DNA of 64,000 bases from Lepisosteus oculatus. Taxonomy: Eukaryota > Chordata > Actinopteri > Semionotiformes > Lepisosteidae. Below the pieces are notes generated by a model that saw only the letters and a list, made by a program, of their open reading frames with translations, searched no databases and had not been told where the DNA came from. A program made the translations under genes and the position numbers. The stretch lies in NCBI RefSeq assembly GCF_040954835.1, contig NC_090716.1:13081275-13145274 (forward strand), read 5' to 3'. Below, piece by piece: positions 21,786-33,800 of the stretch (position 1 is the stretch's first letter; the number at the start of each line of letters is the position of its first letter).

Positions 21786-22170
21786 ACTGACTCCTTCCCC
21801 CAGTCCCTGTCTCTGCTTCTCTTGATCCCGTCACCCTTTCTCTCACTGCTACAGTCAAAAACCAACACTGCCTTTGATTTATTTCCGTCTCCTACCATAT
21901 TGTTTGTGATCTGCCCTTTCTTGACAACATGTGCATCTACCCGGTTCCTGGTCCAAGCCTTTGTTCTCTCTAGGCTCTACCAATGCAACTTTCTTCTAGT
22001 TGATTTTCCTGCATCACCTGCTTGACATCTCCAAATCATTCAAAATGCTGCTGCTTGCTGAATATTCTCCATGCCTTGCTTGTAGAAAATCCTTATTCTT
22101 ACCTAAAGGCTACTTGATAGCTCCGACTGTTCCAGCCTCCAGTCCCTCTCCCCTCCTCACACCCTGTCTC
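21786..22170 (+). mobile_element. LINE ORF2 C-terminal remnant (L2/CR1-like)
   Basis: Translation gives a broken equivalent of the reverse-transcriptase C-terminal signature of fish LINEs. LYQCNFLLVDFPAS stands for the LDYCNSLLxGLPAS type and is followed, after a frame change, by a match to the QLIQNAAARL segment (TCATTCAAAATGCTGCTGCTTG). Frameshifts and stops show it is dead. Sequence to about 22.5 kb may be its 3' part. Confidence 0.5.
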
Positions 22171-23260
22171 ATCCACTTGTCTTCTGCTGGTCGCTAGGCT
22201 GTTTCTTCTTGGCTTCTTGCTCAGTTGATTCTGGTCCTTAGCCACCCCTGTAGTGAGACAGGACACTATGGGTCATCTGGGCAGAATATCTTGCTGCACT
22301 TTCTTAAGATCCACCTGTTTATACCCTAACCTTTAGATGATTTATCATTCTAATTTCTTTTTTTTCCCCCTTAATTTTTGCAAACTTTTATTTTCAATTA
22401 TTTAACTTGTTTTGCCATTATAGTCAAACTGTTGTGTTTATTAATTCATGTTGTTTATCCCTCTTAACTATATGTACAGTAGTTTTACTCTCTTTAATTG
22501 TCAGTTCCATTGTTCCCTAAATAAAGTAATAACTACTGCTGATTCACATGACAGTTACAGAAATTGTAAAATGTAATGTAAAGAGGATTCTGCTTTTCCT
22601 AATTAAGAGCTTAAAATATTTAAGTGTATGTCTAATATGTTAAAACTGCATCTGATTTGTCATAGTAAGGAACCAGTCAGTACTTGGGGATAACAAGGGA
22701 TGGCCTGTTTGAACTTTGCAATATCTCAGATGCCTCACTCTAAGAAGCTGCTGTAGATGTGAGACAGATCTGCTCTTATTTTCATCAGTTTTATAAGGAG
22801 GCTACCGACTGTGCACATGCTGTTTCATCAACAGAAACAAATCATTAACATTTATCAGCAAGAATATTTTAAAGTTTTATACTTGCACATGTGTAAGTAC
22901 ACATCTATATAAATTGTATCAGGAATGCAATCTATGTTCAAACAAATATCCTGAACTTTGCACAGTCAATAATGTATTGGAAATTATTTTGCCTGTAGGT
23001 TTTAGGGTTCATTGACAATCTGTGTATCTGTTTTAAGGCTGGCACCTCTCAGATCATCTTTCAGTCTGGAAATGAAAAAGCAGGACTGAAAAATGACATT
23101 GAAAGGTGTTCTTGCTTTAAACTGTCTCTGACCACCGTAAGGGGAACTTCTGCCTGTTTTTGTCACATATTGTCAAATGTAGTTGGATTGTAATTGTTAT
23201 TGTTAAGTAGGTGTCAAAGTCTGGACATTTTATCAACACTTAGCACAGCCCTTCAAGCAA

Positions 23261-23609
23261 ACCCATCCATCTATTTTCTATCTGCTTCTTCCAATCCAGG
23301 GTCGCAGAGGAGCCAGAGCCTGTCCCAGCGAGTAGCACAAGCAAAGTGGGGTTCACACCGGATGGGATGCTAGTCCATCACAGGGCAGACAGACAAACAC
23401 AGACAAGCACACACTCCACTAACACCAGGGCCGGTTAACCTGCTAGTATGTCTTTAGACTGTAGGAGGAAACCGGAGCAACCAGAGGAAACCCCATAAAC
23501 ACAGGTGGAGCATACAAACTCCACACAGACAGTGCCCCAGGTCCAGAAATGAACCCAGGACCCCAGCGCTGCGAGGCAGCAATGCTCACCACTGTGCCAT
23601 CATGCCACT
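23261..23609 (-). mobile_element. L2/Mermaid-like retroposon module
   Basis: On the minus strand this is the common fish module: GCACAGTGGTGAGCATTGCT, cctcgcagcgctggggtcctg, GTGTGGAGTTTGTATG, GGTTTCCTCTGGTTGCTCCG, then a tract equivalent to 'cctgtgatggactagcatcc', the 'gggacaggctctggctcc' tract and GGATTGGAAGAAGCAGATAG. It is the best preserved copy in the window, and it is non-coding. Confidence 0.8.
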
Positions 23610-24371
23610 ATTTCATGGAAACCACCTCCTACAAATTCAATATTTCAATGCTCTCAAAGGGGCTTTGGCTGAGGTGGCAGAACCTGTCTCAGTTTATATA
23701 GCAAGCACGACTTGAGAGCCAGCAGGAAAAGCAGAATGATGTTAGCCTGATAACAGGTGTTGTGAGTTTAAGTAGAGAGGTGGGGCATTCTCAGGCGTTC
23801 TGTTTAATTACGCTTCCCATTGTCTTCATTTCCTTGGTAGTGAGGCTTCTTTTCTTTTTTCTGTTTCCCACGGATGTGGTTGCCACCTATACATAGCTGA
23901 GGCGTATTTGCACAATAGTTAGAATAGTTTCTGCAAATCATGCAAGGACTCATGAAGGAATACTTGTACGCAATGCCTAGTGAAAGCACTGTCCCTGCTT
24001 ATACAAATAACCTGGCTTACATAAAAGTCTGTTCAACATTACAGACTGTCCAGAAAAATGCCTTGATTTCAAGTCTGTGTGGTGACATACTGCAGATACA
24101 GATAGGCTGAATGTGTTCAGATGGCTGTTGTGGTGTGTGAAATATTTCAGCCTGTTTCATCTCTCTTGCTGAAAGCATGTGTTGTACAGGTGGACAGATG
24201 GTGCATTCCTATCAGAGCCTATTCCTGTGTGTGGTCAACAAGGGTGCGTTCTGACTTCACAAAAGGCTGTTTATATTGTGGTTTCCCAGGAAATAATGAC
24301 ACCCTCTCTTTTTGAAGGTGCACAGCAATTAAGCTAAAGTTTTAATAAAAGCCTCCAAAGACATGGTGGTA

Positions 24372-24545
24372 GGTCAACTGGCTTTTCGGGAAACTGGTGC
24401 TGGCGTGAGTGTGTCTGTGTGTCTGTGTGTCTGTGTGTCTGTGTGTCTGTCTGTGTCTGTCTGTGTCTGTCTGTGTCTGTCTGTGTCTGTCTGTGTCTGT
24501 CTGTGTCTGTCTGTCTGTGTCTGTCTGTCTGTGTCTGTCTGTCTG

Positions 24546-24578
<33 letters not shown>

Positions 24579-24702
24579 GATGAGATGGACTGGCGTCCTG
24601 TCCAGAGTGTATCCTGCCTTGTGCCTGTTGCTGCTGGGTTTGACTCTGGCTACCCAGCAAACCTGTGTTGGTTAAAGCAGTTAGAAAACGGATGCTTGGA
24701 AT
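24372..24702 (+). mobile_element. L2/Mermaid-like module interrupted by an expanded microsatellite
   Basis: The left flank (GTCAACTGGCTTTTCGGGAA, CTGGTGCTGGCGTGAGTG) and right flank (GATGGACTGGCGTCCTGTCC, AGAGTGTATCCTGCCTTGTG) are consecutive parts of the same module as at 23.3 kb. Between them the short GTGTGCTTGTCTGTGTTTGTCTG-type tract has grown to about 170 bp. Confidence 0.75.
24409..24579 (+). repeat. Compound (TGTGTC)n/(TGTC)n microsatellite
   Basis: About 170 bp of GTGTCT repeats shade into GTCTGTCT units and end in a pure (GTCT)n block. There is a clear gradient from 8/6-bp composite units to 4-bp units. Confidence 0.97.
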
Positions 24703-25299
24703 AACATCTTCTCCAAAACATTGTACAAAATTGAAACATCATATCGTTTTAGATACCTGTACTTTTCAATAAACATACTAAAAAGACTTCTTCTTTTCCG
24801 TCAACAGTTATGGAGGAGGGAAATTAAATTATTATTTTTCAGTCATACATTAAATAAAGTCATTCTAAATCTGTAAGCTGAGACAAGTGGCCCATCAGGC
24901 TGCAGTTTATCCCAGTTTCCATGGCAGGAGACAGACAGAGGATGACTTTCCACCTGCCAGTTCAGCCCTGGGCATCTGCCCCAGCAATGCTTAAACATTC
25001 AGACAGAAGTGTACAAAATGAGCAGGATTTGTCTGGACATAGAAAAGGTGGAGCAAAATACTTTGTTTAACAGTAAGACTTATTTTTTACTCAAGACTAT
25101 TCCACTTCCACCATAGTTCTGGTAACAAAAGCAGGGAAATGGAGAAGGCAATAAATTACCTGAATTTCTTCTTAGCACTGACATTTAACACCTACAGTGT
25201 AAATATTCAAGAAACATTTCTCTCAATACCCGGGAGAAGCTGAAGTGAAGGGAAGCAAAACTTTTCTGTCTTGTGTCAAAAGGAGGCAGAGTTTGCATA

Positions 25300-25420
25300 C
25301 CATTTTGGTGTGGCACAGTGAGCAGGGCGTTGCTCTTAAAAACCTGGGAAACTGAAGCCGCAGAAGTGCTTTCACTTGGATTCAGTCCACACCTATTACC
25401 CAACCTCTTGGCATGGGGAC
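25300..25420 (+). repeat. Possible tRNA-derived SINE fragment
   Basis: TGGCACAGTGAGCAGGGCGT resembles an A-box-like SINE head and is followed by TTGGATTCAGTCC, a possible B-box. There are no clear ends or tail. Confidence 0.25.
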
Positions 25421-25891
25421 AGACAGTGAAAGAGATTTGGAACTTTTCAGCTGGTTATGTCTGTGGCCATGGGAATACGACACCAGCAGGCTGTTTCAGT
25501 ATGAGGGAGAAGACCCTGGTGATGCCTAGAAAGGTCAGTGCTGAGATGAACACAGGCTCTGACACAGGGGAAGGGCTGTTATTTGAAATGCTGCAAGTGT
25601 GTGAAAATGAAACTCAAGGAGGATGAGTAACCATGGGATGGTTCTAACTGAACAGAGAATTGTGTGTAACGACTTTACAATTACATGAAGATTGCAAATA
25701 ATTACGGAGCATTATAGCATGAAATTAAATTACCACTACCGATGGGTGAGCAAAAGTTTTGTAATGACAATTAAGGAATATAATCCTTTTAATAGTTTTG
25801 GACAGGGCAATATTTGGACAATGTTTTTAAAAAGTGCAATCCTTTCAATGATAAAATTCATATTAAATTATTTTTTTATCCATGTAACAAA

Positions 25892-26140
25892 TATTCATCC
25901 ATTTTCAGATCCTGCTTTATTTTTAGGAGGTTACAGTGAGCCAGTCACCAGTCTCGTGCAGGGCACGCTCTTGCACACACACGGGGGAATTCACAAGTGT
26001 TCACTCTTCTCTAGTGCATGGCTTCAGACAGGGGGAGGGACCCAGAGAAAGGCCATGCAAACATCCAGACACCTTGCAAGCTCCACACAGAAAGCACCAT
26101 CAAACAGCAGTGCTCACCACCATGCCTCCACACAGCCGGT
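25892..26140 (-). mobile_element. Degenerate L2/Mermaid-like module
   Basis: On the plus strand the text follows the inverted module: ATTCATCCATTTTCAGATCC, gggcacgctcttgcacacac, CATGCAAACATCCAGACACC, CAAGCTCCACACAGAAAGCA, GTGCTCACCACCATGCC. It is strongly diverged, and the long open frame through it is not a gene. Confidence 0.65.
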
Positions 26141-26899
26141 CTCACAAATGTGTTTACCAGTAATTCCACTTGCACAGTTTAAAATATATATATATATTGA
26201 ACCTCTGCAGGTGATTTAAAGCAGGAAATAAAATGCAAACAGCAGTCATTAATTCTTAATAACACCAATTAGACTCAGCATTGCTCAATCCTGCTGGGCG
26301 TACTTGTATCTGGAATGTCATTACAGGTTACATTTGCATGTGTCTGATCCAGTGGGATTACAGTAAATTGTTAGGAGAAGCTGGCCAGGTGATGAGATGA
26401 GATGACTCAACGGAACCTTAGTTCAGCAACAGGTTTAGGAGAATTAACTATGAACAACCTGCTTTAATCCAAGCTGGACAGGACCTGACAAAAGGAGACA
26501 GTCAGAGTTCGTACTTGCAGAGGCATGGAAATACTGGAATCGCCAGACCCACTTGGGTGGGGGTGGCTAAACCCCTGGACACTGACCTGTAGGCTGGGAT
26601 TTTGTAAATAATGGAGAACATGATGCTTTAGCAACTGGCTCAGCTGTTGACAGGAGGGTTTTTGGAAACTACTGTAGATTAAAGGGAGTTTTCCAGGTTT
26701 TCTGGTTTCCTAAGTGTGGTTACCGGGGAGACTTTCACAACTTTGTTTTAAGGGAGAGGAAATGTTTGTCCTGTAAAAAGGCAGCTGTGTCATGGATATT
26801 TCATCAGGTAAATGATGACATTTGCTTCCACTCCTGGGTTAATGGTAAACCACAATTACAGGAGCTTGTTTCCATACGTGGACTCAAGTCTCCTTGCTT

Positions 26900-27170
26900 G
26901 CACTCAATCCCTGGCATATCGGTCGAAGGTGAGGAGCCAGACAAAGGGCGATCCAAAGCACACCCCCACGCTGGCCCCGTTGAGACCCGAGAGATCCCTG
27001 CCTGAATCCGGAAGACCGGGAGCCACCCTAGAAGCAGTGCTCACCGGCGAGCTCCTGGTGGGCGGGCCACCCACATGCCCCGTGTGACCACATGGCAGCT
27101 CACCATGGGGGGGCATGGGGGCCAAGTGCAATGCCTGGGAGGAGATGGGCATGGGCAGGGCATGGGCTTC
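26900..27170. other. Unclassified GC- and CpG-richer patch, probable repeat fragment
   Basis: It is clearly richer in C+G and CpG than its surroundings, with a self-complementary GGTGGGCGGGCCACC at about 27058. I do not recognise it. It may be a transposable-element 5' region. Confidence 0.3.
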
Positions 27171-28344
27171 TCTTCAAATACCGAGACACTGATTTGCTCG
27201 AGGCAACAGGTCTGATTTAGTCAAACTAAGTATTCAGCATATCCTGCATTCATTACCTTTGATTCTTGCTTCCGTCAAAAGGGAATGATTTAGTCCGTCC
27301 TTGGGCAAAGTGAAATTTCTGTCTCGTAACATGCAGGTCAGGATCTTCTTTGCAGTGCTTTTTGTGTTACAGCTCCAAACTTCTTGAATCCTGAGTCTTC
27401 ATCAGTCTTGTATTGAGAAATTTGGTGAGATCATTTTCACCTGTTATTTGAGAAACTGTTCTTATGTATGACTGAAAACACAAAACCAGAACACATCTAA
27501 AAGTGACCCATAGAGCACTTAAAAGGGTTTAAACACAGCAGGACTGTAAGACTTCATCAGCTTGATTCTACCATGGGCTTTTCCGGAAGCTACAGTGTAG
27601 TAACAAAAAAAGGCTTTCATTAAAGCAGACTTCGTTATAACTAAGCTACCCAATGATAATCCAGAGATTTACACCCTGGGGAATTACAGTACTCTCTTAG
27701 AAGGCAAGCCCAGTAATTAAACAGAAACAGAGGTGTAGTGCAGAATACACAATTATGTAGCACTGCATAAAGAAATATTAAGACTTGGCAGCAGACAGGA
27801 TATGTCTTCCTGAATCGACTTTTCCAAAAAAAAAAACAATCCCAAGCAAAGTTCCTAATGGAAGCCACACCTTGAAAGACAAACAGTCATTTTCACCCAT
27901 GACTCATTCAAAAGAAATCCAGAAGCTATTTCTGTACCTTGCGATAACGTGCCCAGCAAGAGTCCAGGTAACCAACAGTCAATTCATCCAAACAAAGGGA
28001 AGGGTTTCTCCCCCCAAGAAGCTGCTGGCAGCTCTGCGGGTCTTTACCCAGGGCCTCTGCCTGTGCCCCCACATGGCAACAAGACAGCCCTCCCCAGTTC
28101 TCTGGATTCCCTGTTGGACAGACCTTCGGGAAAATCGAAGCAGCATTTGATAAGCACTGACAAGCCCCGTGCTGAGCTGAGGGCCTCTTGTTTGTAACTT
28201 TGATCATGTTCCTTTCTTATATGATATGATAAGACAGGTGAGAGGCTTGTTCTTTAGCACAAAAACAGTTCACAAGGAACAACAAGCTCCAGGAATCTAA
28301 TACTTTGTGAATGTTTATTGAGTATTTAAGTAGTGTCCACTAAG

Positions 28345-28625
28345 TTTTGGCTTAGCCTGCCCGGTGAAGAGGTAGCCCCCTGGCCACAGGTCGTCGAGGA
28401 GGCTGGGACCCCCATTCAGAGAGAGGACTGAACCCAGACAGCTGCAAAGGTGGACATGGGGTGTTGGTCAGACAAATGTGACCAATAATGTGAGATGAGG
28501 CGTGTGCAAGAGTGATATATAGACAGAAATTCAGTACTGATTGTAACAGCAGGGTGCGATTGACCAGTCTGTTGCTATCCCTCCACAGCTTCAGTTAAAA
28601 ACTTCCAGTTCTCAACAGGGCTGTT
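28345..28625 (+). repeat. Dispersed repeat, copy 1 (unknown family)
   Basis: It shares an ordered set of blocks with 54988-55225: TTGGCTTAGCCT, CTGGCCACAGG, CCCCATTCAGAGAGAGGA, CAGCTGCAAAGGTGG, ACATGGGG, then TTGTAACAGC. This co-linear similarity across the window shows a dispersed element. I cannot place it in a named family. Confidence 0.6.
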
Positions 28626-30017
28626 CAAAACAGCCTTCCACAGGCTTAACCCTACTGACTAAACGTTCTGATTATCAGTGCCTACAAGGGGAAGAAAATA
28701 ATTGTAATAAAGTAATTAAGTAACTACAGTACATAACTACTCTACATAAGGTAATCTGTAGAGTTTGGAAGGAACAAAAACCCAAAGGTCTACAGCACTT
28801 AAAAGAGGTTTTGGAAAACTTTTGCACTGATGGAATTGTATTTCCAAGGGTACCAGGTGTGGTACAGGTTTACTAGTTCAAGATTTTACAATCCATAGAC
28901 TTCCACAGATCTTACAGTATGTCATTCATAAAGAGCCTTTGCACGCTGTTTCAAGAATAATTTAATGTGTATCTAAAAGATTCATAAACAAAGGAAATGT
29001 AAAAAAAAAAACTAATAAAAATTATTCTTAATTTCTGCAAAGAAAGCACCTGATTCTGCATATAGACTACAGAGTTAATAGTAACAGATCAAAGCAAAAG
29101 ATAAAATAAAAGCCTCTTCCATCGGGGTCTTTGTTTCCCTTTGCAGAAACCTGTCCTGTACAAATTCTGGGCACAGAAGCAAACAAAGTGAAAATCCCTC
29201 GAGATTATTTTCAAAACGGAGATTTTTAGCTCTTCAGGAGGCTCAGTGATAAAGGCCAGTGAAACAGTTTCTCTTCCGCTTTCTTGTAGCGACCTGTAGG
29301 AGGGGTAGCATTTAAAAAGACACAGTATCGTTCCCCCACCCACAGACTCAGCCTCCCTCAGACACGGCCTGCTCAGGGAGCGTCTCTTTCCTGCTGCTCT
29401 TCATGGGTGAGCTGCACCAACGCCAAGCTGCTTCTGCAGCTCAAAGTGCTGAAGGCTCAAGTGGGTGTTTAGAATTTCTCCCATGGAACTGGAACACAAT
29501 CTGGCTGCTTGTCAGCACTGGCTTCCGTGAACTACACACCCTCTTTTATAAAGTAACCTTTTGCTTTCATGAGCTGGGACTCGGGATAATGGAGCAGACC
29601 AGTGCATCTGGCAAACGATGCTTTAAAAGCCTCATAAGTTATGGACACCACAACCTTTTTTCTATTGTGTTGGGTGTTTAGTGTTTTAGGATAATAGATT
29701 AACGAGTAGACTCCCCACTTTTTTCTTTCTTCAAATAATGTTCAGTCAGATTCCTTAGATTAAGTTATAAAAATATTGTTGATATTCTTTTCTGTGTCTT
29801 TTGTTGCCTCTTTCTAAATTCACCTTGAATTGAAACAGATATTTCCCTTGAGTCTCCTTCAACAGGACAGTGTCTTCTTCTGCTTGGGGTCAGTTTGTCA
29901 CGGAGCCAGTCCTGGCAGGGTACAGTCTTTGCTGCATCGTTTTGTTTTCTCTCTCCAGCTTCAAATTTTGTTATGAAAACTTTACTAGTTACTATTTGGC
30001 TGACATTGCTACCTAAA

Positions 30018-30076
30018 GTGGGTAGCACAGTGCAGGAGTGGTCAGTATGGCCGCCTCACAGCACTGGTGCATTGCT
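30018..30076 (+). mobile_element. 5' fragment of an L2/Mermaid-like module
   Basis: GGGTAGCACAGTGCAGGAGT, then GGTCAGTATGGCCGCCTCAC and AGCACTGGTGC, match the start of the module seen complete at 23.3 kb (GCACAGTGG...GCTGCCTCGCAGCGCTGG). The remainder is missing. Confidence 0.55.
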
Positions 30077-30419
30077 AAGCACACAAGTTAAAAAGGTGTC
30101 TCTTTTAGGTGTTGAGAAAAATCCCCTTGCCATTCTCCCTCTTGGTAGTTGTGAGGCATTTAATATTAGATAGTGAAAATATTATTTTCATCTCACACAC
30201 AAAACGGATGGTCAAAAGGCCTTTAGTTCCACCAGTTTACAGGTAAGTCAGTCAAGAAGAGTTAAGTAAATGATCCTCTGAGCCTGGATAGGTGGCAACA
30301 ATAGCACATCGTGGGCAGACAGAATTAATAATGTTAATTCTAGGTGATGAACCCAGGGAATTGTGACTCTCAACTGTGAAAACTGAACTGAAAATCTTCA
30401 ATGAATTATAAAAGATGAA

Positions 30420-30800
30420 ACCCCCCCAAAAAAATTAATTCCTGGCTATTTTATATAATTACATTCCTACAATTTATAATTATATAATATTATACATAAA
30501 TAAACATTGTTTAAAATATTTAATGTAATAAAAACTTTATTTGGTACTATCCACATCTGCAGAACAAAAAAAAAACAAGTTTTTCAAGTTTTTGAAAATC
30601 CAGTTCAATTTTTAATTTTGAATGTGGATATCTCCAAACCTATATTATCTAACATCTAATATTGTCTTAATCCAAAGGGAAAAGAAAAATATATTTTTTT
30701 ACAATTTACTTGTTATATTTGTTACATGTTCTAAGGTTTTTGATTTGTGTAATTAAATAACTAAAATACTAGAATTAATTTTACATTTTCCATTTCATTT
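30420..30800. other. Very AT-rich intergenic block
   Basis: Sequence of mostly A and T, with runs such as TATAATTATATAATATTATA at about 30475. No element ends or gene are visible. Confidence 0.6.
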
Positions 30801-33800
30801 ATCACCCAAAATAATTGTAGCTGGTGACTCTTCCAATTGTAAACCAACATCTATTGAATTAAAACCAATTTTATCCTTTTTAGTTGTAGCCAAAAACAAA
30901 ATATTTCAGTTAATATTCTGTCCTTTTTGCAAGGACAGCTTGGAAGAATCAAGTGTGGTTTCTAAACAGCGACAGAATCACTAAACCAAAGTAATAATTC
31001 ATTTTTAGCATTAACTGCTACATTTAACTTAAAGCAACAACATGTTGAGATGTTTGTATTGACTCGGATGCATACAGAGCTGGGAAATAGCCATCTTAAA
31101 TGCAAAGAAAGAACCAAACTATTATGAAACTCAAAGATCGCAATGCCGTAAAAACATAAAAAAAGAAGCTCCTGGCCATCTCATTATAAACAAGTGCATC
31201 TCTGAGCTTAGGACGAGCCCTGTCAACCACACGTTGGTAATCTAGTCCATGTTATTTGTCACAATATACAGTATCCTTAGCTCTAGTGGCAGTGCAGAAC
31301 TGCTGTGGGAGCTGATTGAGATGCCGAAGCAAAGCACTCTTGATATGCCGCACAACATCAGCCTTGCGACCTGCAGGACAACGTTTAGCTTGCACTTGAG
31401 CTGAGAAGGGCACACACTGGTCTTGACCTTGGAGCTCACGGGCACATTGCAAAATGGCAAGTTGGTATGGAGACACTCTTAAAGGTTTCCATTCCTTGCT
31501 TACTGGTGCGGAATTCTAGGTGGCATGCTGAACAACAATAGACAATTCCAGGTTAGGAGGGCTTATATACAGTACAGTAAATATAAACACTATAACTGGA
31601 GGTTTAGAAAAAAGCATAGCTTGTACACCAAGACTGAACTCACTTATGAGCTCTGTTAACCTGTCTGACAGGTCAGGGATTCATTACAAATAATCACATA
31701 AGGAAGTAAGATAATTATGAGGTCAGATTATTATCTTGGAGTTTAAATCCTGTGAAACACCTGTGGAGACGAGGGTGGGATTGATGGATATACAGGCAGG
31801 GCTCTGGTCAGCTTTGCCTGCCCTTGTTCTCGACCTTTACCAGGGGCTGACTCATCTCTTTCTGGCCTCTTCATTGAAAGGCTGGTGAACTGGAAGTGAC
31901 ATCATCAACTCGGCAAAAATACAATCTCACACCACACATGTCCTCTGTTGCCGTCATCTCTTCACTTGCATCCTGGCTCTCGTGTGTATCGGCTTTCACA
32001 GCTTTTTTGTCTCTTTCTCATCGGACTGAACAAAAATCCCCCAAACCTCTGCCAGTCATACTGCAGTCTGCCTGGCACCTCAGTAGTTAAATGGTCTTTA
32101 ATAAAAAAATATCCTGTTGTGAAATTCTATGGAAGCTTATTTCCAACAAAGGACATGCCTCTCATAAATAAGTTGTCGAAACTCCTATACGATAAAGAAA
32201 GGTTTTTATAGAAAATCCCCCCAAATTAAAGGGAACTTCTCTGGAGCAACTTCATGATAAAACATACTTAATTCAGAGCCAGTTCAGTTGCTACTGTTAG
32301 AATAAACATCCCCTGAAACAGTGAGTGTTTAAAATCACACACATTCCTCCACATCTCCTTGTCACATTCCCATGAAATCCAGAAATAGAGCTGTTTCCCC
32401 TAAAAGCAGGACTGCAGGAGCCTGAGGTCTTGAGTCTTTCCCAGAAAGAACATCAAAACTGCAAGTCAGACCCAAACCTTCAGTCTGCGGCAGTTGCTGT
32501 GAATTAGGTAAATGATTTTTTTTACCTTTTTTTAACAGACAAAAAAGATTAGAGGTGTCTATTTAGGAATTCAAACTCTCGAAATGAATTGCCCCAGTCA
32601 ATCCAGGTTGACATTCTCAAGATCACAAATGATACAAGATCTTGGGGACACAAAATTAGATCTGGGAGTATTCAGAAAACACATTTTTATGCAGAAAGTT
32701 ATGGAGTTCTGGTCTTCATGTGTGTAAACAACTTGATTGGACTTTTGCCCATTTAGGTCAATAGCACCAGAATAAGCTGCATATCTTCCTTGCAGCTTTT
32801 CAAGCATTGTTGTTTTAGGTGTAATTCATCTGCAATGGCCAACATGCCTTTTGTTGCAGATTTGATCTTAGGTCTTTTTAACCGGATCACCTGACTGAAG
32901 TGGCAGAGAGATCTTCAGAACATGTATTTACAGGACTGGATTGTGATTAAAACTTACTCAATATCCTTTTTAGCATATCAGTAAAAGTCTAAGACTTTTA
33001 TTGGGTTTATGATTCCCACACTTTTGGGACTTTCGGCTAGCAACAAGAATATGTCTGAGCTGCACTGAGTGTATCGCTAGTTAATGTTAACTGAAGAGGT
33101 CCCAAAGCATGAAATTGTGGGTTGATGTGAGGATTTATTTTGAGATGTGTAGACATTTGAGTAGGATGTTTGCACTTCCTGCTGAGAAACTCTTGAGAAA
33201 GGAACCTTCTGGATACATGAAGGTGTGGAGTGGCGGCTGTCAATCTTGTGAATAAAGCCTTTCGGACCAGAACTCTGACTTTCTGCTCTCTCTTTGCACT
33301 GCCAGTACAGCAGCTATACTGTTGTTGCATGATGAGCACACTATGCCTGATCAAGTCTTATTAGTGCATTGAATATTTTCACCATTACCTCTTTGTGTCC
33401 AAATCCTACACTTTTAACTAGACAGCCAAGCATTTTCATCACCCTTTTTAAGGCTTCTCCATACAGTCTAAATAACGAACACAGAATATTGACATAAACA
33501 TTCATACAGCTTTATCCAGTCCAATATTTTGTATTTGATATATTGTATAAAATGAACAATCCTGTTACTTTGAACAATACAGCTTCATGTGATTACAACC
33601 TCATCCTCAGCAGCATGTTTCAAGCAGTTCTGAGAAGTGCAGTATTCCTGCTATGTTCATGTACTGTAAATCCGAAGGATTTGTAAGAAAGGCTTGTCAA
33701 GAGCAATATTCCTGGTTTATCTGTTTGAACTGGTCACAACGCCCTCTCGCCCCACCCAGATGTGCACACACGGCAGGTTAGGAAAGCAGTGCAATGATCA

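Noticed and set aside
24334..24704. Open frames rich in Cys/Val/Ser or Thr/Asp/Gln repeats
   Set aside because: They are translations of the TGTC-type microsatellite in different frames.
25692..26219. 175-codon open frame
   Set aside because: Its second half is the antisense of a degraded L2/Mermaid-like module, so it is not a gene.
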